A stretch of DNA of 64,000 nt from Rhodobacteraceae bacterium IMCC1335 (GTDB lineage Bacteria; Pseudomonadota; Alphaproteobacteria; Rhodobacterales; Rhodobacteraceae). Under the pieces are notes generated by a model that worked only from the letters and a program-made list of their open reading frames with translations, was not told where the DNA came from and did no database searches. Location: the NCBI GenBank assembly GCA_039640495.1, contig CP046864.1:372001-436000 (forward strand), given 5' to 3'. This document shows positions 1-8,461 of the stretch, in pieces. Numbering within the stretch: position 1 is the first letter of the stretch; the number at the start of each line of letters is the position of its first letter. Both the position numbers and the translations under genes were made by a program.

Positions 1-879
1 GGCGTTATCGGCGCTGCTTGCGCGATTGGCGTCTTAAATCGCTTAGACAGACAAAAAATTATAGAACTGATCAATATTTCTTCAAACTTCAGCTTAACGA
101 CCAGCCGAAAAACCATGCTGGAAGGGGGCACGGTTCGCAATTCCTACACGGGTATTTCCAGTCAAATGGCGCATTTGGCTTATCAAATTTTACAAGCCGG
201 TTTCAGTGGAGAAAAAGATGGAATCGGCTCTGTTTTTGGAAATATTGTTTCTTCAGGCTTTGATACCGCTGCAGCTTTGGACGCGTTGGGAACGCGGTTT
301 GAGGTAACTCGAAACTATTTCAAGCTTCACGCGTGCTGTCGTTATAATCATGCAGCTTTGGACGCACTCTGGCTCTTAATGGAACAATATTCAGAGCTTC
401 AAGATCCCGAAAACATTGCACATATCAATGTTGAAAGCTATTTTCTGGCGGCCGAATTGACCGATCCAAAACCGCGCAATATGCTGGCGGCACGGTTTTC
501 TGTTCCCTTTGCTGTGGCCACAAGTTTGGTCAATAGATCCTCAAAAATTGAGAGCTTTACCCAAGATATGCTTAGGAAGACCAAAATATTGGAACTGGCT
601 GCAAAAACATCGATTAAAGAAAATGCCGATATGTCAGCGCAATTACCCGATTATCGCCCTGCCAGTATCTGCATTACTATGCAAAATGGAAGCACCTATC
701 GCGCGAGTGTAAAAACCAACCGTGGGGATTGGCGAGATCCTTATTCTGAAGCTGCATTAAAAGAAAAATATACTAGCTTAACCGCCCGCCGTTGGAGCAT
801 CGCAAAAAGCAATGCTCTTTATACACGCATTCTAAATTTGGATCGCGCCTTGGACATGAAAGAAGTATTCACCCTTTAA
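1..879 (+). CDS. MmgE/PrpD family protein, C-terminal part (gene begins before the window)
   Basis: The reading frame is open from base 1 and ends at 879, giving about 292 residues with no start codon, so the 5' part lies outside the window. The sequence has the feel of the MmgE/PrpD (2-methylcitrate dehydratase-like) superfamily: a Gly/Ala-rich opening helix, a 'MLEGGTVRNSYTGISSQMA' stretch typical of the central active-site region, 'KLHACCRYNHAALDA' in the lid domain, and a C-terminal 'SVPFAVATSL' followed by 'TNRGDWRDP'. Full-length members have about 450 residues, so roughly a third is missing. Members dehydrate or isomerise hydroxy acids, and the substrate cannot be told here. An IS element begins 78 bp after the stop. 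Confidence 0.8.
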   Translation, partial: GVIGAACAIGVLNRLDRQKIIELINISSNFSLTTSRKTMLEGGTVRNSYTGISSQMAHLAYQILQAGFSGEKDGIGSVFGNIVSSGFDTAAALDALGTRFEVTRNYFKLHACCRYNHAALDALWLLMEQYSELQDPENIAHINVESYFLAAELTDPKPRNMLAARFSVPFAVATSLVNRSSKIESFTQDMLRKTKILELAAKTSIKENADMSAQLPDYRPASICITMQNGSTYRASVKTNRGDWRDPYSEAALKEKYTSLTARRWSIAKSNALYTRILNLDRALDMKEVFTL

Positions 880-956
880 AAAAGGCGTCAGCAGGCACGG
901 TAGTTTTTCGCTGCGAGCGCGCGCAGCACAATAGACGAACTCACAGTATGGGCTAA

Positions 957-2499
957 TTGTGTTGAAAAACTCGTTGTTTTTGGGCCATTGATACTGGTTA
1001 CTACGTTGATTTCATTTGGCTGTTCGTAGCCAGCCTGCCTTTCACCCTGCGGCTGGTCCCATGGGTTTGAGCTGAGCGAGTTTTCGGAGGTTTTGGGCGG
1101 TTGCTGCGAGGGTAAATTCGTCCTGGACGCCGTATGGGCCGCGTAATCGGAGCCTGGGCAAACCAAGGATGCGTTTGAGGTGGGCGAAGAGCATCTCGAC
1201 TTTCTTTCGTCGGTTCGAAGCGGTCTGATTGAAGTCTGATGCAATGCATTGACGTGCAAATTCTCGGACGATCTCGTATTTCTCCCGATGAATCGCACGC
1301 GTCTCTGATTTGGGGCAGCATTTGGCTTTTAATGAGCAATCGATGCAATCGGATTTAAGGGCCCGGTATTTGCGCGCTTTCCATTTTGGAGCGTTCCGAG
1401 CGGGATCGGAATAGGTGCGTCGCGTATGCTTCATCTCTTTGCCGCCAGGACAGATATAGCGGTCGTTCTCATCATCCCATGTGAAGTCTGATCTGGAGAA
1501 TGTCCTATCAGTGCGCTCACCCTTATCAAAGACGGGAATGAAGGGCAGGATTTGTCGCTTGAGTGCCAGCCAAACAAGATTGTCAGATGAACCGTAAGCC
1601 GTATCAGCAGCGATCCAATCCGGCTTCAGGCCAAAGCGTTCTTCGGTCCGGTCAATCATCTTGCGCATGGCTCCAACCTCGGCGGTTCTGTTCGAACGGC
1701 TGGCGTCGACATCAACGATGATACTGTGATCTGTATCGATCAGATAATTGGTGGAATACGCAAAGAACGCCGGGCCTTTACGCGCTGCAGTCCATTGGCT
1801 GGCCGGATCAGCATGAGCAGTAAACTTGGGGTTGGTCGTGCTGGCCGCACCAAAGGCCTCGTCGTCTAGCGTGTCGAGATATTCCTGCACCGCGCGTGGT
1901 GCGTCATCGATGTCGGCCACACGGGCTGCCCAGTCTTCAGGGTTGCTGGAGTTCTGTCTTTGGACATCTGCACTGATCAAGCTGGCATCGATTGCAAATC
2001 CTTGGCCGCCCACCAGTCCTTCTTCCATGCAGCGCGCAACAGTCGTCTCAAATACATGGCGCAGAAGGTCACTCTCGCGAAAGCGTCCGTGGCGGTTCTT
2101 GGAAAACGTCGAATGATCCGGGATACGCTCACTAAGGTCCAGGCGGCAGAACCAGCGATAGGCCAGGTTCAGATGAACCTCTTCGCACAAGCGGCGTTCC
2201 GACCGGATGCCGGAGCAATAGCCCACAAGCAACATCCGGATCATCAATTCAGGATCAATGGATGGGCGACCAGTATGGCTGTAAAACTCGGCAAGATGCG
2301 CACGAATACTCCTCAGATCAACAAACCGATCAATCGAACGCAACAGGTGGTTTTGGGGAACGTGATCTTCCAGCGAAAACTCATAAAACAGTGCTGCCTG
2401 CGCCTCCTGCCTTGGTCCCAACATCGCAAATCCCCCTGTCCAATACACAGATTGAATCAGCGATTGACCATTCAATCAAGCAAGAGTTTTTCAACACAA
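957..2499 (-). mobile_element. IS1182-type insertion sequence, copy 1
   Basis: A 1543-bp element bounded by inverted repeats TTGTGTTGAAAAACTC (957-972) and its complement (2484-2499). It carries one transposase gene on the minus strand. A copy of exactly the same length lies at 6298-7840 in opposite orientation. AATT is found at both edges of this copy (955-958 and 2498-2501), which could be a 4-bp target duplication overlapping the repeat ends. The other copy has AATT and AATC, so this is uncertain. Confidence 0.9.
1042..2424 (-). CDS. IS1182 family DDE transposase, copy 1
   Basis: 460-residue transposase of the IS5/IS1182 type. The N-terminal half holds the helical DNA-binding part ('FSLEDHVPQNHLLRSID', 'GYCSGIRSERRLCEEVHLNLAYRWFC'). 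The DDE core follows: 'AIDASLI' supplies the first Asp and 'WIAADTAYGS' the second. A Cys-rich insertion ('CIDCSLKAKCCP') and the 'RRKKVEMLFAHLKRILGL' helix with the catalytic Glu come next. I chose the ATG giving MLGPRQEAQA because it follows a purine-rich GGGGGATTTGCG; an upstream in-frame start would add 17 residues. The protein is identical to that of copy 2, so both copies look intact and recently duplicated. Confidence 0.9.
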   Translation of the reverse strand: MLGPRQEAQAALFYEFSLEDHVPQNHLLRSIDRFVDLRSIRAHLAEFYSHTGRPSIDPELMIRMLLVGYCSGIRSERRLCEEVHLNLAYRWFCRLDLSERIPDHSTFSKNRHGRFRESDLLRHVFETTVARCMEEGLVGGQGFAIDASLISADVQRQNSSNPEDWAARVADIDDAPRAVQEYLDTLDDEAFGAASTTNPKFTAHADPASQWTAARKGPAFFAYSTNYLIDTDHSIIVDVDASRSNRTAEVGAMRKMIDRTEERFGLKPDWIAADTAYGSSDNLVWLALKRQILPFIPVFDKGERTDRTFSRSDFTWDDENDRYICPGGKEMKHTRRTYSDPARNAPKWKARKYRALKSDCIDCSLKAKCCPKSETRAIHREKYEIVREFARQCIASDFNQTASNRRKKVEMLFAHLKRILGLPRLRLRGPYGVQDEFTLAATAQNLRKLAQLKPMGPAAG

Positions 2500-2629
2500 T
2501 TGGCGCAAAGTGACTAATTTTGCACTCTTTATCAATGGCTGCTCTTAAGGTTGAGATTTAGGCAAGAAGAACCGCAATGATATTCGTCAATCTGTTTGCG
2601 TTAAAAATGGATTAGCCGTCTCGATTTCC

Positions 2630-3610
2630 CTATTTTTTATATTGGGCAAAGCTCTTTGCATTGCGTTCCATGATATATTGCCCGGTGCGGACGGGGTCGA
2701 ACAGGCTATTGTGGGCGGATACGCCAAGATCGACCGGATCAATGACTGTATCTGTATGCGGATCAAAAAATACGGGTATGGAATAGCGCGCGTGGCTGGT
2801 ACGATTAATCACGCGATGTACAGCTGAGGCAAATCGTTTGTTGCTCCATCGCGCCAACAGATCACCGATATTGCAAACCAAAGTGCCAGGAATAGGTGGC
2901 GCTTCGATCCAGTCGCCAGATTTAGCTCGCACTTGAAGCCCGCCACTGCTGTCTTGCATCAAAACGGTCAGCACACCGAAACCGGTGTGTGGGGCAACGC
3001 CGAAGCGGGCCTCTGCTTCGTCTCGCGCTGTTGATGCTGGGTAATAAACCATCTGCCCGCGCGCGAGGGGTTTAGCATAAACTTCATCAAAGAAGTCGGC
3101 GGGCTGATCAAGACTGACGGCCACCGCCGCCATGACGCAGCGAGCCACTTTACAAACGGCGTCGTAGTAAGGAACCAAATCTGCATAGAGGCGGGGAAAA
3201 TCTTTCGGCCATTGGTTCAGAGCGCATAGCGGTTTGCCAGCAAGCACGTCCGCGTCATCTGCCGCCGTGTGGGCGCCCCAAAAGAAGACCTCTTTTAGGT
3301 CATGGGTCTTTGACCCCTGCAAACGCGACATCCCTTGCGCCAGCCAGCCGCGTTGATTTTTGTCCACAGCGACAGCTTGTTTTTCGCTTTCGGGTAGTTC
3401 AAAAAATGCTTTGGCGACTGCAAATGCCTGTTCCATCAGGGCAGATTCTATCCCATGGTTCGAGATATAAAAAAAACCATGGTTTATCGCGGCAGCGTAA
3501 ATCGCGTCTGCAACACCGTTGATGCCGTCACCAGAAACCGCACCTGAAACGTCGATCACAGGGATCGTTTTAGTGTCAGTTGATTGGGCATTTGCAAAAT
3601 CAACCGGCAT
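2630..3610 (-). CDS. Isopenicillin-N-synthase-like Fe(II)/2-oxoglutarate enzyme with HxG instead of HxD
   Basis: 326 residues (numbered from the ATG at 3610, which has AAAGGAAA eight bases upstream; a GTG at 3631 would add seven). The N-terminal domain has 'IPVIDVSG' and 'HGFFYISNHGI' and the C-terminal half is the jelly-roll. Metal ligands line up with the family as His208 (PHTGFG), the distal His265 (SAVHRVIN) and the co-substrate pair Arg275-x-Ser277 (RYS). The Asp of the usual HxD is Gly210. In known Fe/2OG halogenases the Asp is replaced by Ala or Gly, leaving a site for halide; loss of activity or another ligand is also possible. It is divergent from the flavoprotein at 4167 and inside the IS-bracketed segment. 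Family assignment is firm; substrate is unknown. Confidence 0.82.
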   Translation of the reverse strand: MPVDFANAQSTDTKTIPVIDVSGAVSGDGINGVADAIYAAAINHGFFYISNHGIESALMEQAFAVAKAFFELPESEKQAVAVDKNQRGWLAQGMSRLQGSKTHDLKEVFFWGAHTAADDADVLAGKPLCALNQWPKDFPRLYADLVPYYDAVCKVARCVMAAVAVSLDQPADFFDEVYAKPLARGQMVYYPASTARDEAEARFGVAPHTGFGVLTVLMQDSSGGLQVRAKSGDWIEAPPIPGTLVCNIGDLLARWSNKRFASAVHRVINRTSHARYSIPVFFDPHTDTVIDPVDLGVSAHNSLFDPVRTGQYIMERNAKSFAQYKK

Positions 3611-4166
3611 AGAAGTTTCCTTTAAGCGCACAAGTGGCTTGGCTGGATGATACCATTACACGCAACCTCAACCTTAATAAGAATATCGGTAATGGAAAGG
3701 CCATTTAGCATTTTGCAATCCTGAAATTATCAATAGGCCTAAAATCAACATTAAGGCTTTGGGCTTAAAAGTCGGCTTTGTCCGCAACGCTGACCTTGGG
3801 GTCCATGAGCGCGAAAACACGCTCTGCCTGCCGAAAGCTAAAGAGTAAAGTTCTTTTTTCGTTCTTTGGTTTTTTAAAGTAGAGCTACAAGACGCACCCA
3901 AAATTATGACTTTCGACAGAGCTCTGCTGTCATAAAAAATTCTTTTCACTGGACTTTCCTGGCTCCACAAACCTGTGTGTAGCTATGCCTGAACAAAAAA
4001 CAGTAATTCTTACTTAGTACAACCGACTTAAAATGACTGGGCGAATATAGGGGCTAGACAATTGACAAAAATTTAAGGTGGTTTAGCCTAAAAAGGGCAC
4101 ATTCGTGCGCCGTCTAAATTCATATTTGCGAATACTTGAACTCAAATTTTCAATTGAGAGTGTGCC
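3611..4166. other. Divergent intergenic region, 556 bp
   Basis: No convincing gene. It lies between the divergent oxygenase and flavoprotein genes and must hold both promoters. A TTGACA at about 4061 with an AT-rich stretch downstream is a possible -35 for the rightward gene. Nothing else was recognised. Confidence 0.4.
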
Positions 4167-6212
4167 ATGTCAGACCCGCTTTTATTGCCGTTTCAATTGG
4201 GAGCGATGACCATTAAAAATCGTATTGTCAGCACGTGCCATGCGCCTGCATTAGCAGAAGATGGTATGCCAAAAGAGCGATATCAACGTTACCATTTGGA
4301 AAAAGCCAAAGGCGGGATCGGGATGACGATGATAGGTGGGTCATCTTGCGTGAGCCCTGACTCACCTTCTGTCTTCGGTCAGCTAGATGTGTCGTCTGAT
4401 CGGATGATCCCTTATTTTAGAGAATTTGCTGAGCGCATCCATAAAGAAGATTGCCGTATTGTGTGCCAAATTTCGCATTTGGGACGCCGAACAACATGGA
4501 ATGACGGCGATTGGCTGCCAGTGATTGCACCTTCACGCGTGCGTGAACCTGCCCATCGAGGGTTTCCGAAAGTGATGGACCATTCCGACATCAAACGCGT
4601 TATTGGTGATTATGTTGCCGCCGCGCGCCGTATGCGTGATGCGGGGCTTGATGGTGTTGAGATTTTGCAAAATGGGCATTTGCCCGGGCAGTTTCTTTCG
4701 CCTGATACAAACCTGCGTGATGATGAATATGGCGGCGATTTAATAGGGCGGATGCGTTTTCTGCGTGAACTTTATGACAAGGTTAAAGAGGAATTAGGCA
4801 CTGATTTTGTGATTGGCGCGCGGGTTGAAATGGACAGTAAGCTAACAGAAGGCTTGCAAAAAGAAGAAGCGTTAGAAGCCCTGAAGATTATTGAAGCAGA
4901 CGGTACGATTGATTATTTCAATCTAAATGTAGGGAGGTCAGATACGGAATATATGCTGGCAAATTATCCGGTACCTGCAATGTTTAAAGAGCTGGCTCCG
5001 TTCCTACAATTGGCGGGGACGTTTAAGGCTGAGCTGAAAACGCCAACCATCCACGCGGCGCGCATCTCTGACCTTGCAACCGCGCGATATGCCATCCAAG
5101 AAAAGCTGGTTGATTTGGTGGGCATGACGCGGGCGCATATCGCTGATCCGCATTTGGTCAATAAACTTAAAGAGGGCCGCGCCGAAGAAATCCGACCTTG
5201 TGTGGGGGCAGGATATTGTATTGACCGCATCTATAATGAAGGTGAGATGTTGTGCATCCATAATGTTGCGACAACTCGAGAACAAAGTATTCCACATATC
5301 ACTCCACCATCTAGCGGCACATCAAAAAAGGTTGTGGTTGTCGGTGGCGGGCCTGCAGGGTTAGAAGCGGCCCGTGTTTCAGCCTTGCGAGGGCACGAGG
5401 TGACGTTGATCGAAGCGTCTTCTGAATTAGGGGGACAAGTTCGCCTTGCTGCAAAAAGTCAGGTACGTAAAGACCTGATCGGCATTGTTGATTGGCTGAG
5501 CAGTGAAGTAATGAGGCTCGGGGTTGATATCCATTGGCAACAATTTGCAGATCATGAGATGATCGAAGCGCTCAAGCCTGATATTGTGGTGGTAGCAACA
5601 GGTGGTGTGCCTGACCTTCAGTATATTAAGGGTGGTGAACTGGCGCATTCAACATGGGATGTTTTGTCAGGGGAGGCGCTCAAGATAGCTTCGGGTGAAG
5701 AGATGGTTGTGGTTTATGATGACCACGGACAGCATCAAGCTGCATCAACAGTAGTTGAACTGGCAAAGCGCGGGTTTAAAGTGCGGCTGGTAACGCCTGA
5801 CCGCCATGCGGTTCATGAAATGGGGGCATCAAACTTCCCGATGTATATTAAAGCATTTCATGACCATCAGGTTGAGGTGACGCCTGATTTCAGGTTGAAC
5901 AGTATCAGCAGTGAAGGTAACGGTGTACTAGCCGAATTTAACTCTGATTACGGCGACCATCCCCATAAATTAAAGGCAGATTATATTGTGGTCGAACACG
6001 GCACATTGCCGAATGACGAGCTTTACTATGAGCTGGTGGCCAACGCGGCAAACCATGGAATAGTTGATATTCCGGCGTTGATAGCAGGTGAGGCGCAACC
6101 GAGCATATCTAATTATGGAGGTCATAACCTATTCAGGGTTGGGGATGCGGTGGCGAGCCGAAATATCCATGCTAGTATTTTGGACTCTAGACGTCTTTGC
6201 CAAACGTTTTAA
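4167..6212 (+). CDS. NADH:flavin oxidoreductase, old yellow enzyme/TMADH-type with Fe-S and FAD/NAD domains
   Basis: 681 residues, the normal length for the 2,4-dienoyl-CoA reductase / trimethylamine dehydrogenase / dimethylglycine-catabolism (DgcA-like) group. Residues 1-340 form an OYE TIM barrel for FMN ('IKNRIVSTCHAPAL', 'QISHLGRRT', 'EILQNGHLPGQFLSP'). The Fe-S motif follows: Cys345, Cys351 and Cys363 are present, but the position of the second Cys of the usual CxxCxxC motif is Ala348. From about residue 387 there is a Rossmann fold ('VVVVGGGPAGLEAARVSALRG'). The C-terminus 'FRVGDAVASRNIHASILDSRR' is typical. It probably reduces an enone or demethylates a small amine or betaine. It is divergent from the Fe/2OG enzyme, and the pair may act on one substrate. 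Confidence 0.85.
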   Translation: MSDPLLLPFQLGAMTIKNRIVSTCHAPALAEDGMPKERYQRYHLEKAKGGIGMTMIGGSSCVSPDSPSVFGQLDVSSDRMIPYFREFAERIHKEDCRIVCQISHLGRRTTWNDGDWLPVIAPSRVREPAHRGFPKVMDHSDIKRVIGDYVAAARRMRDAGLDGVEILQNGHLPGQFLSPDTNLRDDEYGGDLIGRMRFLRELYDKVKEELGTDFVIGARVEMDSKLTEGLQKEEALEALKIIEADGTIDYFNLNVGRSDTEYMLANYPVPAMFKELAPFLQLAGTFKAELKTPTIHAARISDLATARYAIQEKLVDLVGMTRAHIADPHLVNKLKEGRAEEIRPCVGAGYCIDRIYNEGEMLCIHNVATTREQSIPHITPPSSGTSKKVVVVGGGPAGLEAARVSALRGHEVTLIEASSELGGQVRLAAKSQVRKDLIGIVDWLSSEVMRLGVDIHWQQFADHEMIEALKPDIVVVATGGVPDLQYIKGGELAHSTWDVLSGEALKIASGEEMVVVYDDHGQHQAASTVVELAKRGFKVRLVTPDRHAVHEMGASNFPMYIKAFHDHQVEVTPDFRLNSISSEGNGVLAEFNSDYGDHPHKLKADYIVVEHGTLPNDELYYELVANAANHGIVDIPALIAGEAQPSISNYGGHNLFRVGDAVASRNIHASILDSRRLCQTF

Positions 6213-6297
6213 ACTTAATGGCCTAGCGGCTCAGATTTTTCTCTTGGGCTAAAGCGGTCATTCTTTCAAATTGCATCGAATGGCAGTACCGAGCCAA

Positions 6298-7840
6298 TTG
6301 TGTTGAAAAACTCTTGCTTGATTGAATGGTCAATCGCTGATTCAATCTGTGTATTGGACAGGGGGATTTGCGATGTTGGGACCAAGGCAGGAGGCGCAGG
6401 CAGCACTGTTTTATGAGTTTTCGCTGGAAGATCACGTTCCCCAAAACCACCTGTTGCGTTCGATTGATCGGTTTGTTGATCTGAGGAGTATTCGTGCGCA
6501 TCTTGCCGAGTTTTACAGCCATACTGGTCGCCCATCCATTGATCCTGAATTGATGATCCGGATGTTGCTTGTGGGCTATTGCTCCGGCATCCGGTCGGAA
6601 CGCCGCTTGTGCGAAGAGGTTCATCTGAACCTGGCCTATCGCTGGTTCTGCCGCCTGGACCTTAGTGAGCGTATCCCGGATCATTCGACGTTTTCCAAGA
6701 ACCGCCACGGACGCTTTCGCGAGAGTGACCTTCTGCGCCATGTATTTGAGACGACTGTTGCGCGCTGCATGGAAGAAGGACTGGTGGGCGGCCAAGGATT
6801 TGCAATCGATGCCAGCTTGATCAGTGCAGATGTCCAAAGACAGAACTCCAGCAACCCTGAAGACTGGGCAGCCCGTGTGGCCGACATCGATGACGCACCA
6901 CGCGCGGTGCAGGAATATCTCGACACGCTAGACGACGAGGCCTTTGGTGCGGCCAGCACGACCAACCCCAAGTTTACTGCTCATGCTGATCCGGCCAGCC
7001 AATGGACTGCAGCGCGTAAAGGCCCGGCGTTCTTTGCGTATTCCACCAATTATCTGATCGATACAGATCACAGTATCATCGTTGATGTCGACGCCAGCCG
7101 TTCGAACAGAACCGCCGAGGTTGGAGCCATGCGCAAGATGATTGACCGGACCGAAGAACGCTTTGGCCTGAAGCCGGATTGGATCGCTGCTGATACGGCT
7201 TACGGTTCATCTGACAATCTTGTTTGGCTGGCACTCAAGCGACAAATCCTGCCCTTCATTCCCGTCTTTGATAAGGGTGAGCGCACTGATAGGACATTCT
7301 CCAGATCAGACTTCACATGGGATGATGAGAACGACCGCTATATCTGTCCTGGCGGCAAAGAGATGAAGCATACGCGACGCACCTATTCCGATCCCGCTCG
7401 GAACGCTCCAAAATGGAAAGCGCGCAAATACCGGGCCCTTAAATCCGATTGCATCGATTGCTCATTAAAAGCCAAATGCTGCCCCAAATCAGAGACGCGT
7501 GCGATTCATCGGGAGAAATACGAGATCGTCCGAGAATTTGCACGTCAATGCATTGCATCAGACTTCAATCAGACCGCTTCGAACCGACGAAAGAAAGTCG
7601 AGATGCTCTTCGCCCACCTCAAACGCATCCTTGGTTTGCCCAGGCTCCGATTACGCGGCCCATACGGCGTCCAGGACGAATTTACCCTCGCAGCAACCGC
7701 CCAAAACCTCCGAAAACTCGCTCAGCTCAAACCCATGGGACCAGCCGCAGGGTGAAAGGCAGGCTGGCTACGAACAGCCAAATGAAATCAACGTAGTAAC
7801 CAGTATCAATGGCCCAAAAACAACGAGTTTTTCAACACAA
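6298..7840 (+). mobile_element. IS1182-type insertion sequence, copy 2
   Basis: 1543 bp between TTGTGTTGAAAAACTC (6298-6313) and its complement (ends 7840), the same length as copy 1 but inverted. The internal sequence appears identical to copy 1 wherever compared. Flanks are GCCAA on the left and TCCGT on the right; no clear target duplication. Confidence 0.9.
6373..7755 (+). CDS. IS1182 family DDE transposase, copy 2
   Basis: Same 460-residue transposase as at 1042-2424, residue for residue. The preferred ATG is 6373, preceded by GGGGGA. All catalytic motifs (AIDASL, AADTAYG and the C-terminal helix with Glu) are intact, so the element may be active. An ORF antisense to this gene (about 6223-6837) is only a shadow. 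Confidence 0.9.
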   Translation: MLGPRQEAQAALFYEFSLEDHVPQNHLLRSIDRFVDLRSIRAHLAEFYSHTGRPSIDPELMIRMLLVGYCSGIRSERRLCEEVHLNLAYRWFCRLDLSERIPDHSTFSKNRHGRFRESDLLRHVFETTVARCMEEGLVGGQGFAIDASLISADVQRQNSSNPEDWAARVADIDDAPRAVQEYLDTLDDEAFGAASTTNPKFTAHADPASQWTAARKGPAFFAYSTNYLIDTDHSIIVDVDASRSNRTAEVGAMRKMIDRTEERFGLKPDWIAADTAYGSSDNLVWLALKRQILPFIPVFDKGERTDRTFSRSDFTWDDENDRYICPGGKEMKHTRRTYSDPARNAPKWKARKYRALKSDCIDCSLKAKCCPKSETRAIHREKYEIVREFARQCIASDFNQTASNRRKKVEMLFAHLKRILGLPRLRLRGPYGVQDEFTLAATAQNLRKLAQLKPMGPAAG

Positions 7841-8166
7841 TCCGTTCTAAACAGCCGTTCGCTGCGGGATCATCTAACGACTGCTGTGCGGGAATTTGCC
7901 GGATTTTTAACTTGTGCTCCGAATGGCTGCTTATATTTCAGACAATATAAAAATCTGTCTTTTTCAAAGTGAATTCAATATTTTGTTTTACCAAACCTAT
8001 CATATCCTAGACTGCTAAAATGGTCGGATCTGTCGCCATTAAATTTCTTTTTATTCTAACGCTTTGTTTACGCGATTCGGCCTAAGTTACTTGTGGGACT
8101 AAGCGTGGGACCTGCTTTCAATTTAGAAATAATAATTAAATGATATCAATTAACTAAGTTGAATAC

Positions 8167-8185
8167 TTGGTGCCCAGGAGAAGAC
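8167..8185 (+). repeat. Distal attachment site (att core) of the tRNA-Leu island
   Basis: Matches 41509-41527 at 18 of 19 positions, in direct orientation. It duplicates the last part of the tRNA including the encoded CCA, as integrases that target tRNA 3' ends leave behind. Confidence 0.75.
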
Positions 8186-8244
8186 GTCGTACTTTATATA
8201 CTTCTATTTTATTACATATACTTATTTTCAACATGAAATTATAA

Positions 8245-8266
8245 AGCGGTCCCGAAAACGGTCCTC
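8245..8266 (+). promoter_or_regulatory. Candidate integrase arm-binding repeat, distal end
   Basis: AGCGGTCCCGAAAACGGTCC contains two GGTCC units and recurs with small changes at 41434-41455. Each copy sits 50-60 bp inside an att core. The arm-site role is inferred from this symmetry. Confidence 0.5.
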
Positions 8267-8461
8267 CCGATGTATAGTGGAGTGATTGCTTTATGCAACA
8301 AGCCGCTGCGGTGGGAGGAGTATATCATTCTTTAGCTTTCGCTCCGCCAAGTGAGAATGGGGATGCATAAGTAATCTGTCGCCAAGATTATATGATAACA
8401 TACCTGCAAGCTTCGTAGTAAAGCTAAAGTGCCTTGTCGAAAATTGTTCAGGAAATCTAGG

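Larger units (their letters stand above)
957..7840. mobile_element. Putative composite transposon: two inverted IS1182-type copies around two oxidoreductase genes
   Basis: Two 1543-bp IS copies with identical transposases face in opposite directions and enclose 3.8 kb with an Fe/2-oxoglutarate enzyme and a flavoprotein. Inverted ISs around metabolic cargo are the classic composite-transposon layout, and recombination between them would invert the cargo. No clean direct repeat was found at the outer ends, so joint transposition is an inference. Confidence 0.45.
7841..8461. other. Junction region between the IS copy and the tRNA-Leu island
   Basis: No gene recognised. The stretch is AT-rich, with a repeated GTGGGAC (around 8093-8116) just outside the att core at 8167 and GGTCC repeats (8248-8263) just inside it. 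These look like integrase arm sites on both sides of one att core. Confidence 0.5.

Noticed and set aside
888..1348. Open frames antisense to or overlapping the IS1182 transposase ends
   Set aside because: They are reproduced in both IS copies and follow the transposase codons in other frames; no independent start signals.
3674..3970. 98-codon minus-strand frame between the oxygenase and the flavoprotein
   Set aside because: Composition is not gene-like and there is no ribosome site; it lies in the divergent promoter region.
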